A program made the position numbers and the translations under genes. Below, piece after piece: positions 30,239 to 37,679 of a stretch of DNA of 37,679 nt. Source of the stretch: an uncultured Ruminococcus sp. GTDB lineage: Bacteria; Bacillota; Clostridia; Oscillospirales; Acutalibacteraceae. Where the stretch lies: assembly GCA_902764235.1 (NCBI GenBank), contig CACWVH010000003.1:12020-49698 (forward strand), written 5' to 3'. The notes beneath the pieces are model-generated. The model saw only the letters and a program-made list of their open reading frames with translations, did no database searches and was not told where the DNA came from. Positions within the stretch are counted from its first letter, which is position 1, and each line of letters opens with the position of its first letter.

Positions 30239-31318
30239 TTAATCACCGAAAGAAATACCGATATTCTTTGCATCCTGAATAACCGGGCAGTCGATCGGAA
30301 CACCCTTGAGCTTTCCTGCTACCTCACTGAGCGGAACCGGAACGATCTCGCCATTGATAAGGGCTGTCATATAGCCGTATTTTTCCTGAATGATAAGCTG
30401 AGCGCAGGCTGCACCATAGCGTGTTGTGATAAATCTGTCATAAGCGTCCGGGCTTCCGCCTCTCTGGAAATGTCCGGGAACAGTAACTCTTGTCTCCTGA
30501 CCTGTAGCTTCCTCTATTTCGTGAGCTATCTTATAGGAAATTGACGGGTACATCAAATTTGCGATAGCTTCCTTCTTTTTCTTTTTCGGAAGTGCAGCTA
30601 TATCCTTTGAGATAGCGCCCTCTGCAACTGCAAGAATGGAAAAGCCCTTGCCGTTCTTTGTACGTGTCTTTACGGTATCTATTACCTTGTCAATATCATA
30701 AGGTATCTCAGGGATAAGTATAATGTCAGCGCCGCCTGCAATACCTGCATGAAGCGTCAGCCAGCCTGCCTTATGTCCCATACATTCAACGATGAACACT
30801 CTGCCGTGTGATGTTGCTGTGGTATGGATACAGTCTATTACATGAGTAGCGATATCAACTGCGCTCTGGAAACCGAAGGTAACATCTGTTCCCCAGATAT
30901 CATTATCAATGGTCTTAGGCATTGATACAACATTAAGACCTTCTTCAGAAAGCATATTCGCACTTTTGTGTGTACCGTTGCCGCCGAGCACGACAAGACA
31001 GTCAAGCTTCAGGTCAGCATATGTCTTTTTCATTGAAGCTACCTTATCAACATTTGTAGCTTCGTCAATTACTCTCATCTGCTTGAACGGCTGACGTGAG
31101 GTTCCGAGAATAGTTCCGCCTCTTGTAAGAATACCGGAAAAATCTTCAGGCTGCATCAGCTTATATTCACCATTGATAAGACCTCTGTAACCGTCAGCGA
31201 TACCGTAGATCTCCACTTTTTTTCCATAGTGGAAGTACAGTCCCTTTGCAAGACCTCTTATTGCAGAGTTAAGACCCTGACAATCTCCGCCGCTGGTAAG
31301 AATACCTACTCTTTTCAT
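30239..31318 (-). CDS. pfk: Phosphofructokinase, group III/mixed-substrate type
   Basis: A 359-aa enzyme that phosphorylates fructose 6-phosphate in glycolysis. Key segments are TSGGDCQGLNSAIRG (8-22), the donor loop GGNGTHKSA (112-120), the catalytic loop MPKTIDNDIWGTD (133-145) and ECMGHKAGW (178-186). Gly115 matches the ATP type (E. coli G104), while Lys135 matches the PPi type (E. coli G124), and the usual Asp of GGDG is Asn114. This mixed pattern is known in group III enzymes and makes the phosphoryl donor uncertain. I start at ATG 31318; the earlier ATG at 31330 sits directly on the ribosome site. It follows ppk1 by 82 bp on the same strand and may be co-transcribed. Confidence 0.93.
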   Translation of the reverse strand: MKRVGILTSGGDCQGLNSAIRGLAKGLYFHYGKKVEIYGIADGYRGLINGEYKLMQPEDFSGILTRGGTILGTSRQPFKQMRVIDEATNVDKVASMKKTYADLKLDCLVVLGGNGTHKSANMLSEEGLNVVSMPKTIDNDIWGTDVTFGFQSAVDIATHVIDCIHTTATSHGRVFIVECMGHKAGWLTLHAGIAGGADIILIPEIPYDIDKVIDTVKTRTKNGKGFSILAVAEGAISKDIAALPKKKKKEAIANLMYPSISYKIAHEIEEATGQETRVTVPGHFQRGGSPDAYDRFITTRYGAACAQLIIQEKYGYMTALINGEIVPVPLSEVAGKLKGVPIDCPVIQDAKNIGISFGD

Positions 31319-31400
31319 ACATGAACACATCCTTTTCCATAATATTATTATTGACCGATCCTCAGATCAGATTATTTATTTAAGCACCTTTATCCGCAGC

Positions 31401-33608
31401 TTAAAGCTTATGATTATTCCCCGTCAGCGGCTTGAAGCGGTTTTCCTCGATAACTACAGTTTTCTTTGCAGAAAGAGCCTTTTTTGCCATTTCAGCAAAT
31501 TCCCTCTGTGAATTATGCGGCTTCTTGCCTCTTCTGTCTATCAGTTCATAAGAAGTATCAGGCTGCTGTATTCTTGTATTGAGGACATCCCTGAGAATTG
31601 TTTCAATGATACCGAAGCTTCTGTCGATGAGCTCCGGGTCCTCGATCGGGAATACAAGCTCGACTCTCTTGTCAAGATTACGCTGCATCCAGTCAGCCGA
31701 ACCCATATATATTTTCCTGTTTCCGCCATTTTCAAAAATAAAGATACGGCTGTGCTCAAGCAGCTGACCGACAATACTGCGGACTGTGATATTTTCGCTT
31801 ATCCCCTTGATACCGGGAACAAGACAGCAGATTCCTCTGACTATCAGCGTTATCTTCACACCTGCCTGAGAAGCTTCATAAAGCAGCTTTATTATTGCAG
31901 GATCAACGAGGGAATTGATTTTTGCCACAATTCCCGAGGGCAGCCCGGCGCAGGCATTTTCAGTTTCATGCCTTATCATTTCCTCGAAGAAATCTCTCAG
32001 TCCTGTCGGAGCCACCTTCATTTTATTATAGACAGGCGGAGTGCTGTAGCCGGTGATAACATTAAACAGTGAGGACGCATCCTCGCCGAACTGTTCATCA
32101 CAGGTAAACAAACCGATATCCGTATAAAAACGGGCTGTACTATCGTTATAATTACCTGTACCCATATGAAGATAGCGTCTGAGTCCGTCTGCTTCCTTTC
32201 TGACCACCAGAACGATCTTGCAGTGAGTTTTAAGTCCCTGAAGACCATATATTACATGGCATCCGGCTTTTTCAAGCTTTTTAGCCCAACCTATATTATT
32301 TTCCTCATCAAATCTCGCTTTCAGCTCAACAAGAACAGTTACCTGCTTACCGTTTTCAGCAGCCTTGATAAGAGCAGCAATTATAGGCGAATGACCGCTC
32401 ACACGGTACAGCGTTTGTTTTATTGCAAGAACATCAGGATCCTTTGCTGCCTGATTTATGAATTTGATAACGCTGTCAAAGCTTTCATACGGATGATGAA
32501 CCATCCTGTCCTTTTCACGGATAGCCTCAAAGAAATCCTCATACCCGAAGAAATCAGCCGGAGGCTCAACAGGAATTATAGGCTTGAAGCGCAGTTCATC
32601 AAGACCGTCTGTTCTTGCGAATTTAGAAAGGAAGGTCAGATCCAGAGGACCGTTGACCTCATATATCTCACTGGTACTGACATCAAGCATATCAGTAAGG
32701 AATTCCTTGAGTGCCTCGTCGCCGTGCACAGCAAGTTCAAGCCTTACCGGGTCGCCGCGCTGGCGTTTTTTCAGCGAATGTTTTATTTCAACAAGCAGGT
32801 CATCCGCATCTTCATCTATATCGAGATCACTGTCTCTTGTGATCCTGAACGGAAGGTATGCTTTTATTTTATAAAGCTCAAAAAGCTCAGAAAGCTTATC
32901 TATTATTATATCCTCAAGCATTACAAATGCTCTGCCGTTATCGCTTTCGACCTCAAAATATCTTGAAACGATGGACGGCACCTGAACAACAGCGAAAATA
33001 TCCTCACTTTCCTTTGAAAGGCGTACGGCAATATTCAGGCTTTTATTCATCAGCAGCGGAAAAGGTCTTGATGTATCGACAGCAAGAGGAGTCAGTATCG
33101 GGAAAATAAACTTATCAAAATATATATCGACCTGCTGACGCTGAGTTTTATTCAGCTCGTCGATTTTGAGAAATCTCAGCTTATTTTTCCTTAGCGCAGG
33201 GATAAGAGAACGATTCAGGCAGGAATACTGCTTTTTTGCAAAGTCGTGTATTTTTTCAGTCAGAAGCTCAAACTGCTTTTCTGCGCTCATACCTGATTCA
33301 TCCGGCTTTTTTCCCTTTGTAGAATGCATCCGGTCCATAACGCCGGCTACTCTTACCATAAAAAACTCATCAAGATTTGACGCTGTTATTGCAAGAAAAT
33401 TCAGACGCTCAAGAATAGGGTTATCCTTTTCAAATGCTTCCTCAAGAACACGGCTGTTGAAATCCATCCAGCTCAATTCCCTGTTATGATAAGGAAAATC
33501 GGCAGGCGAACAAAGCTTAGTCGGTTTAAGCTTAGCTTTTGAAGCAGGTCTGACCTTTTCCTTACCATCTTTTTTAGTTTTGACTTCCTCTTTTTTCTTA
33601 TCGCTCAC
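31401..33608 (-). CDS. ppk1: Polyphosphate kinase 1
   Basis: A 735-aa peripheral membrane enzyme that makes polyphosphate from ATP reversibly. A Lys-rich N-terminus (about 1-35) precedes the PPK N domain with NRELSWMDFNSRVLEEA, the middle domain with HHPYESFDSVI, and the PLD-like C-terminal domains with AIKQTLYRVSGHSPI, the phospho-histidine segment LKTHCKIVLV, YLHMGTGNYND and VELVFPIEDPEL. All four PPK1 regions are present and the length is normal. The start is taken at GTG 33608, with AAAGGTGA upstream; a GTG three codons earlier overlaps that ribosome site. It is followed by the phosphofructokinase gene, linking phosphate storage with glycolysis. Confidence 0.95.
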   Translation of the reverse strand: MSDKKKEEVKTKKDGKEKVRPASKAKLKPTKLCSPADFPYHNRELSWMDFNSRVLEEAFEKDNPILERLNFLAITASNLDEFFMVRVAGVMDRMHSTKGKKPDESGMSAEKQFELLTEKIHDFAKKQYSCLNRSLIPALRKNKLRFLKIDELNKTQRQQVDIYFDKFIFPILTPLAVDTSRPFPLLMNKSLNIAVRLSKESEDIFAVVQVPSIVSRYFEVESDNGRAFVMLEDIIIDKLSELFELYKIKAYLPFRITRDSDLDIDEDADDLLVEIKHSLKKRQRGDPVRLELAVHGDEALKEFLTDMLDVSTSEIYEVNGPLDLTFLSKFARTDGLDELRFKPIIPVEPPADFFGYEDFFEAIREKDRMVHHPYESFDSVIKFINQAAKDPDVLAIKQTLYRVSGHSPIIAALIKAAENGKQVTVLVELKARFDEENNIGWAKKLEKAGCHVIYGLQGLKTHCKIVLVVRKEADGLRRYLHMGTGNYNDSTARFYTDIGLFTCDEQFGEDASSLFNVITGYSTPPVYNKMKVAPTGLRDFFEEMIRHETENACAGLPSGIVAKINSLVDPAIIKLLYEASQAGVKITLIVRGICCLVPGIKGISENITVRSIVGQLLEHSRIFIFENGGNRKIYMGSADWMQRNLDKRVELVFPIEDPELIDRSFGIIETILRDVLNTRIQQPDTSYELIDRRGKKPHNSQREFAEMAKKALSAKKTVVIEENRFKPLTGNNHKL

Positions 33609-33754
33609 GATAATCACCTTTCATCCGGCTTAACCTGCCGAAGCTTATTTCATCATTGATTTACGGATATATGTAAATTCAGCTGAAAAAGCAGCTGAGA
33701 AACATACATTTTATCCGGAAATCCATTCGATCAGTCTTACAAAGCATTTATTTA

Positions 33755-33925
33755 AGGAAACGCTGATTAATTCATTAATCAGTGTTTTGGTGTGGGGGTG
33801 CGGGTGTCCGGTGGACACAGCTGCTTCGCAGCAGCACCGATCGAGCTGGCAGGCGAGACAAGCCCCACGTATAGCCACTTCTGACTTGCTTCAAACTTCA
33901 AAATGATATTTATTCAGTGTTTCCT
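33755..33925. mobile_element. MITE-like element with terminal inverted repeats
   Basis: A 171-bp non-coding block in the 33609-34121 gap. The termini AGGAAACGCTGA (33755-33766) and TCAGTGTTTCCT (33914-33925) are inverted with one mismatch. Just inside the left end is CGCTGATTAAT/ATTAATCAGTG, and within are GTGTCC-GGT-GGACAC and GCTGC-TTC-GCAGC hairpins in a GC-rich core. No open frame of note. I could not define target duplications. The rest of the gap is AT-rich with a hairpin at about 33678-33699 (in the ppk1 leader) and the terminator at 34055. Confidence 0.5.
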
Positions 33926-34044
33926 AAAATATATCTTTGCACAAAACACTTTTATTTATTATAGCAAACAATTTTCCGTATTTCAAGATATTTTTGTTTA
34001 TTTTCTCAGGCTTATTTTGCCACTGAAATATTTTTTGACAGCCG

Positions 34045-34094
34045 AAAAAAAGTAAAGCTCCTGCCGGTATATTTCGGCAGGAGCTTCGCTTTTT
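34045..34094. terminator. Bidirectional terminator downstream of the recombinase gene
   Basis: AAGCTCCTGCCG (34055-34066) and CGGCAGGAGCTT (34075-34086) form a perfect 12-bp stem with an 8-nt loop. On the minus strand TTACTTTTTTT follows; on the plus strand CGCTTTTTAT follows. Confidence 0.85.
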
Positions 34095-34121
34095 ATGATA
34101 AGATATTTTGTTTAAACGATG

Positions 34122-35843
34122 TTATTTTGATACTGTGATGCTGAAACTGAGAGAAAACAGAACGCAAAGGCTGTTTGTTTTATAGAGAAAAAATATTAAA
34201 CAGTGAATAATACTCCGGTGCGTTTTCAAAAATACTGAAAAAGATATTTTTCGACAAAACCCTGTCGGACTCGGACTCAAGCAAAAATATACCAGAATAA
34301 TCTCGTTCGTTCCGACAATCTTCTTTATTATTTGAGCCCCCAAGCGAAGCGAGGGGGCGTTTCTGGAGTGTTTGCAGTCAAAAACAAACTCTGAATTATT
34401 TTCAATATCTGAAAGTAATTCGTCATCAATGCTTATTTCTGAGTCGCCTGTATTGAAAATTATTTTCAATCTATCATCATAAAGATAAATTCTGTTTACG
34501 AATGTATTTACCAGCGTTTTTCTGTACATCATATCATCAACATTGCCTTTTTGTAATTGATATAGAAAGAATTTTATTTCTTGTTCAGTAATAGACACAT
34601 TTTGACTTGTTTCTATATCTAATTGCTTTTGTAAATCATCATATTCAACCGTTAATCTTGATATTTCTTGAAACAAGCTTTTTCTAACACTGTCTATATC
34701 ACATTCAGAAACAGCGGTTAATAAATTTCGCTGTTTCTTTTTGTTATCTTGCATTGCCTTTTCTATTCGTTTTATTGTAGTATTATCCTTATCACGTTCA
34801 CACAATGCAACAACTTCCTTAGCAATAATATCAATATTTTCTTTAGTTAATAGTTTACGACATTCATCTATTACAATATTTTCTATGTATTCTTTAGGTA
34901 CAGCTTTCTTGTGACAAGACTTCTTTTTTGCCCCATTGCATTTATAATAAAAATATGTTGTACTGCATTTTCCGGTTCCGGAAACCCCTGTCATCATTTC
35001 ATGACACTTTCCACAGAATAATTTAGTGGTTAATATGTATTCGGCTTTTGCCTTTTTATGGGCAGGAGCTTTTTTATTTTTATTCAAAATTTCCTGAACT
35101 ATATAAAACAGATCATCAGATAAAATTCGTGGTATTCCATTTGGTATTTCTTTATCACCAAAAGTATACACACCAATATAACGCTTATTACGCAGCATTC
35201 TCCGCAAACTGTTTTTATTGAATAAATTTCCTCTTGATGTTTTAAACCCTTGATCGTTCAATGTTTTGCAAATTTCAGTAACTGTTTTTTCAGCCGCATA
35301 CATCTCAAATATCTTTCTCACAATAGGAGCAGTTCCATCATCTATTTCATATTTTCGTTCTGAATTAACTTTAAATCCGAGCGAAATATTTCCACCATTA
35401 GCAACGCACTTTTCAGCGTTTATATTCAGACCACGCTTTATTTTTTGCGAAAGTTCAGCACTATAATATTCAGCCATACTTTCAAGCAAACCCTCAACCA
35501 ATATTCCGGATGCGTCATCAGTAATATTTTCACGAGCTGACAGCACTCTCACACCGTTCTTTTTCAGTTTTGACTTGTAAACTGCACTGTCGTACCTATT
35601 CCGAGCAAATCTATCAAGTTGATAAACAATCACATAATCAAAAAATTTTTTATTGCTGTCTGAGATCATTCTTTGAAAGTCTGGACGACTGTCATTTGTT
35701 CCGGATAGCGCTCTGTCTATGTATTCAGATACTATTGTGTAGCCGTTTTTTTCTGCAAATTCATGACATACTTTTAATTGCCCCTCAATGCTTTCTTCAC
35801 GTTGATTATGACTTGAATAACGAGCATAAATAACAGCTTTCAT
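34122..35843 (-). CDS. Large serine recombinase (site-specific integrase)
   Basis: A 573-aa enzyme for integration and excision of the element. The resolvase domain (about 1-150) has YARYSSHNQREESIEGQL with catalytic S10 and VIVYQLDRFARNRYDSAV. A recombinase domain (about 160-270) precedes a zinc beta-ribbon (about 275-330) with CGKC and paired cysteines in YYKCNGAKKKSCHKK, and a coiled coil (about 360-410). The last 75 or so residues, from about NAPSLRLG onward, are hydrophobic, Phe/Ser-rich and unlike the family; the -1 frame over the same DNA reads as a better protein. This suggests a frameshift or an inserted cassette. ATG 35843 lies 6 bp after the DUF6076-like gene, so the pair is one operon. 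Confidence 0.9.
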   Translation of the reverse strand: MKAVIYARYSSHNQREESIEGQLKVCHEFAEKNGYTIVSEYIDRALSGTNDSRPDFQRMISDSNKKFFDYVIVYQLDRFARNRYDSAVYKSKLKKNGVRVLSARENITDDASGILVEGLLESMAEYYSAELSQKIKRGLNINAEKCVANGGNISLGFKVNSERKYEIDDGTAPIVRKIFEMYAAEKTVTEICKTLNDQGFKTSRGNLFNKNSLRRMLRNKRYIGVYTFGDKEIPNGIPRILSDDLFYIVQEILNKNKKAPAHKKAKAEYILTTKLFCGKCHEMMTGVSGTGKCSTTYFYYKCNGAKKKSCHKKAVPKEYIENIVIDECRKLLTKENIDIIAKEVVALCERDKDNTTIKRIEKAMQDNKKKQRNLLTAVSECDIDSVRKSLFQEISRLTVEYDDLQKQLDIETSQNVSITEQEIKFFLYQLQKGNVDDMMYRKTLVNTFVNRIYLYDDRLKIIFNTGDSEISIDDELLSDIENNSEFVFDCKHSRNAPSLRLGAQIIKKIVGTNEIILVYFCLSPSPTGFCRKISFSVFLKTHRSIIHCLIFFLYKTNSLCVLFSLSFSITVSK

Positions 35844-35849
35844 AATTTC

Positions 35850-36722
35850 TCACATCCTTTTCATTTCCTGTTTGTAATTATTCAAGAATATCAAATACTC
35901 TGCAAATACTTCCGCAGAAGCTGTTTTGTCAAGTTTGATTTTATATTCATCACATTTTTTACTAAAATCAGTCTTTTCTTTTTCAATAACATCATCTTCA
36001 ACATAAAATTTAGTATTGCTTACCTGATTTATTATAGAATTGTATATAATCTTTCTTTTTCGGGTTGTTTGCTGATATAAATTTCTTACTGCCTGTTCAC
36101 ACATTAAATGTTCATATCCTTTAACGACTGACTTTCTATGACAGTACTTATTCTTTAGGTTGTCCGTTGCAAACCACCGTCCGCAGTGTTCGCATTTTAC
36201 CAATTTCAAACCGTTAAAAGCATAATAATATAGCAGACCATAAAACAGTTCATAAAAGGATGTAATGTTATCAATTCTCAGCCCCTTTGCATAGTCAACA
36301 TTATTCCAGTCAACAGGAATAACCGCTTTTGTGATATTATGATGAACACGCCAAATTTCAACATCTTGCATAGTTAGGTTGATCTTGTATTCACCTTTTT
36401 GCTTTATACCTCTTTTTGAAATATAACACCACCTGTCCGAGTCACTCAAAAACAAATTAATATCGAATAAATAATAAGCTGAACATTTCAACCCATACAA
36501 AAGAATTTCTTTTTCAGCTGTATTAGTTTCTAATGAATTTTTAAACCTTGAAATAAAATATTTTGAATAGGCCTTAGGTGTTGAATTTACAGCGAAAGGA
36601 AACTGTTGTTCAAGAACAGCCAAAATATTTCCAAACGCATTTTTAACCGTTCCGAGTTTGTAGCCGCCTAAATCGTCTTTTATGACCTTTACGTTTTCAT
36701 CATCAATAACCAGCTGCAACAT
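35850..36722 (-). CDS. DUF6076-like zinc-finger protein of mobile elements
   Basis: A 290-aa protein of unknown function. The central zinc-finger-like segment CEHCGRWFATDNLKN, then YCHRKS and a later Cys, resembles those in DUF6076-type proteins found next to recombinases in Firmicute elements. A basic region (TTRKRKII) and a C-terminal helical part follow. ATG 36722 has AGAGG upstream, and the GTG two codons earlier overlaps it. It is the first gene of the minus-strand operon and is driven by a perfect promoter (36761-36789). A role in DNA binding or control of integration is possible but not shown. The family name is from memory of the motif and context. Confidence 0.65.
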   Translation of the reverse strand: MLQLVIDDENVKVIKDDLGGYKLGTVKNAFGNILAVLEQQFPFAVNSTPKAYSKYFISRFKNSLETNTAEKEILLYGLKCSAYYLFDINLFLSDSDRWCYISKRGIKQKGEYKINLTMQDVEIWRVHHNITKAVIPVDWNNVDYAKGLRIDNITSFYELFYGLLYYYAFNGLKLVKCEHCGRWFATDNLKNKYCHRKSVVKGYEHLMCEQAVRNLYQQTTRKRKIIYNSIINQVSNTKFYVEDDVIEKEKTDFSKKCDEYKIKLDKTASAEVFAEYLIFLNNYKQEMKRM

Positions 36723-36760
36723 TACCACCTCTTTTCAAAAAAATGTTTCCTTTCAATTTC

Positions 36761-36812
36761 ATTATAACTTAACATTACGACAATGTCAATAGTTGTTGTA
36801 ATGTTGTATAAT
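36761..36812. promoter_or_regulatory. Divergent overlapping promoters within a long inverted repeat
   Basis: Minus-strand promoter: TTGACA (36789-36784), 17 bp, TATAAT (36766-36761). Plus-strand promoter: ATGTCA (36783-36788), 18 bp, TATAAT (36807-36812). The two -35 boxes occupy the same bases. Arms AACATTACGACAA (36771-36783) and TTGTTGTAATGTT (36793-36805) pair with one mismatch and flank this shared box, forming an operator that would control both directions at once. Confidence 0.75.
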
Positions 36813-36868
36813 ATCGTCAATAGGAAGTCGACTACCTTAAAAATTTTTATAAAGAAAGGTAAATGTGT

Positions 36869-37042
36869 ATGAGCAATGTTGAAATCAGGGAGCTGATCAG
36901 AAAGAACCGACTTTTCAATTATGAAGTTGCTGAAAAGCTGCATATCTCAGAATATACTTTTTGCCGCTGGTTAAGAAATGAACTTGACGAGGCGAAAAAG
37001 CAAGAAATTATCGATATCGTCAAAGAACTTACAAATAGATAA
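36869..37042 (+). CDS. Small helix-turn-helix protein of a mobile element
   Basis: A 57-aa protein starting MSNVEIRELIRKNRL, with the HTH segment NYEVAEKLHISEYTFCRWLR and the tail ELDEAKKQEIIDIVKEL. It resembles the very small XRE-like proteins carried in early regions of Tn916-like elements and prophages. ATG 36869 has AAAGG 9 bp upstream; an ATG two codons earlier is too close to it. It is the first plus-strand gene after the divergent operator and may bind it, acting as repressor or excision regulator. It ends 1 bp before the next start, which indicates coupling. Confidence 0.75.
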   Translation: MSNVEIRELIRKNRLFNYEVAEKLHISEYTFCRWLRNELDEAKKQEIIDIVKELTNR

Positions 37043-37043
37043 C

Positions 37044-37217
37044 ATGAATATGACAGTAATTACCAACATCAACGATGTTCAGATCAACAAAAAACAAGCT
37101 GAATTTTTTGCTATTCAAATTTTTTCCGGAATGAAAGAGTATATTAGTTCTCACAAAAAAGAATTTGAACAATGGGAAATTCAGCAGAAAGGAACCCAAA
37201 AAAATGAAAACTCATGA
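37044..37217 (+). CDS. Small hypothetical protein of a mobile element
   Basis: A 57-aa protein starting MNMTVITNINDVQINKKQAE, mostly helical and charged, with no domain I recognise. It starts 1 bp after the HTH gene stop and lacks its own clear ribosome site, so it depends on coupling. It overlaps the next gene by 14 bp. Both the tight packing and the residue make-up support a real gene. The ATG at 37050 is an alternative start. Confidence 0.6.
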   Translation: MNMTVITNINDVQINKKQAEFFAIQIFSGMKEYISSHKKEFEQWEIQQKGTQKNENS

Positions 37218-37545
37218 AGATAAAGCTGATTTTCTTTTCCATGAAAACAGTGTAACCGCCCAAGTTTTGGCAGTAATAGGAACGGGAGAAAAAGCCGCTG
37301 TTACTTCAAAGCAGATAAAACAAAGTTTCGGATTGACTGAAAGAGAGCTTAGAAAAATCATTGAAAAAAGTCGCCGAAGCGGAATTTATATTTTGTCATC
37401 AGAAAACGGATATTTTTTCCCAGCTTGCATTGATGAAGTCAAGGCATTTATAAAGCGAGAAAACGCCAGAATTAGAAGTCAATGTATAACTCTGTCGCCA
37501 ATGAAACGATATCTGAAATTGTTTGACAGCGGCGATATACTATAA
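37204..37545 (+). CDS. Helix-turn-helix protein of a mobile element
   Basis: A 113-aa protein. Residues about 17-75 look like a winged helix: VTAQVLAVIGTGEKAAVTSK, then QIKQSFGLTERELRKIIEKS and a beta-hairpin ILSSENGYFFP. The C-terminal half is helical. Similar small proteins lie ahead of replication genes in Firmicute prophages. ATG 37204 has AAGGA upstream and overlaps the previous gene. It is probably a DNA-binding regulator or replication accessory protein; its exact role is unknown. Confidence 0.65.
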   Translation: MKTHEDKADFLFHENSVTAQVLAVIGTGEKAAVTSKQIKQSFGLTERELRKIIEKSRRSGIYILSSENGYFFPACIDEVKAFIKRENARIRSQCITLSPMKRYLKLFDSGDIL

Positions 37546-37565
37546 ATCAAAAAGGGGGGAATATT

Positions 37566-37679
37566 ACGGCTGAACGCAGAATGTTTGCACGCAGCATAAT
37601 TGAAAGTGACGAATTTGCAGATTTACCGACAGGCTCAAAGCTGCTGTATTTCATAATCGGAGTAAGTTCTGATGATGAG
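37566..37679 (+). CDS. Replisome organiser-like replication protein, N-terminus (cut by window edge)
   Basis: The open frame runs to the window end: AERRMFARSIIESDEF, then LPTGSKLLYFIIGVSSDDE. This resembles the N-terminus of phage replisome organisers, which typically start MAERRMFAK. The codon at the expected Met is ACG (37566-37568), with GGGGGG (37554-37559) at proper distance, so translation may start at ACG. The first ATG in frame (37581) has no ribosome site. The family role is to load helicase at the element's origin. It ends a coupled early operon. Confidence 0.65.

Larger units (their letters stand above)
34122..37679. mobile_element. Left part of an integrated mobile element (prophage or ICE-like), continuing past the window
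   Basis: A large serine recombinase at the chromosome edge, a DUF6076-like protein, and a divergent early region (small HTH protein, small unknown, HTH protein, replisome-organiser start) follow the usual order of such elements. The genes are AT-richer than the neighbouring chromosome. The left boundary is approximate, no attachment core was identified, and the right end is outside. Confidence 0.7.

Noticed and set aside
36722-36943. Minus-strand 73-aa frame upstream of the DUF6076-like gene
   Set aside because: It covers the divergent operator and runs antisense to the 57-aa HTH gene, whose ribosome site, spacing and HTH motif are much better.
1-37679. CRISPR array, rRNA genes, toxin-antitoxin pair
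   Set aside because: No regularly spaced direct repeats, no rRNA-like sequence, and no toxin beside the AbrB-like gene were seen.

Overview
The window looks like a chromosome segment of an anaerobic clostridial Firmicute, most probably a Ruminococcus-type member of the Oscillospiraceae. The grounds are the spoIVB-spo0A pair, a SpoVAE homologue, many near-consensus sigma-A promoters, strong AGGAGG ribosome sites, and a biotin-dependent carboxyltransferase set typical of gut anaerobes. The species call is an inference from gene content.

Region 1 (1-9.8 kb). spo0A and spoIVB lie downstream of a five-gene minus-strand operon (2405-7598). The operon encodes an MGT-type glycosyltransferase, an NAD(P)-dependent reductase, a metallo-beta-lactamase-fold hydrolase, a small adenylate-forming enzyme and a KAS III/OleA-like condensing enzyme. 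The enzyme classes resemble the OleA/OleC/OleD steps of olefin and beta-lactone biosynthesis, with a metallo-hydrolase in place of OleB and a glycosyltransferase added. I know of no characterised product, and this is the best candidate here for an undescribed system. Its promoter lies in a tandemly duplicated block of about 106 bp, each copy carrying a perfect 16-bp palindrome. Beyond a tRNA-Leu are an AbrB-like regulator with an operator over its own -10 box and a second, membrane-anchored MGT glycosyltransferase.

Region 2 (10-18.5 kb). This holds a large GT2/CDP-glycerol-type glycopolymer enzyme, a three-gene biotin transcarboxylase-like operon (12S-, 1.3S- and 5S-like subunits), a secreted three-Big_2-domain protein and a histidine phosphatase.

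Region 3 (18.7-33.6 kb). This is housekeeping and signalling: an XRE regulator, a zinc-ribbon PASTA pseudokinase, an Sfp-type phosphopantetheinyl transferase with a structured leader, a HAD phosphatase, secDF (SecF with a long charged tail), a CPA2 antiporter, spoVAE, a YitT-family protein, a bPH2 protein, a phosphofructokinase with mixed ATP/PPi signature residues, and polyphosphate kinase.

Region 4 (about 34.1 kb to the end). This is the edge of an integrated mobile element: a large serine recombinase and a DUF6076-like protein on the minus strand, then a divergent early-gene set (small HTH protein, unknown small protein, helix-turn-helix protein, start of a replisome-organiser-like gene). 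The divergent promoters overlap at their -35 boxes inside a long inverted repeat.

Non-coding structure includes two inverted copies of a roughly 93-bp dispersed repeat (about 9.9 and 30.1 kb), a MITE-like element at 33755-33925, and several factor-independent terminators. I saw no CRISPR array and no rRNA.
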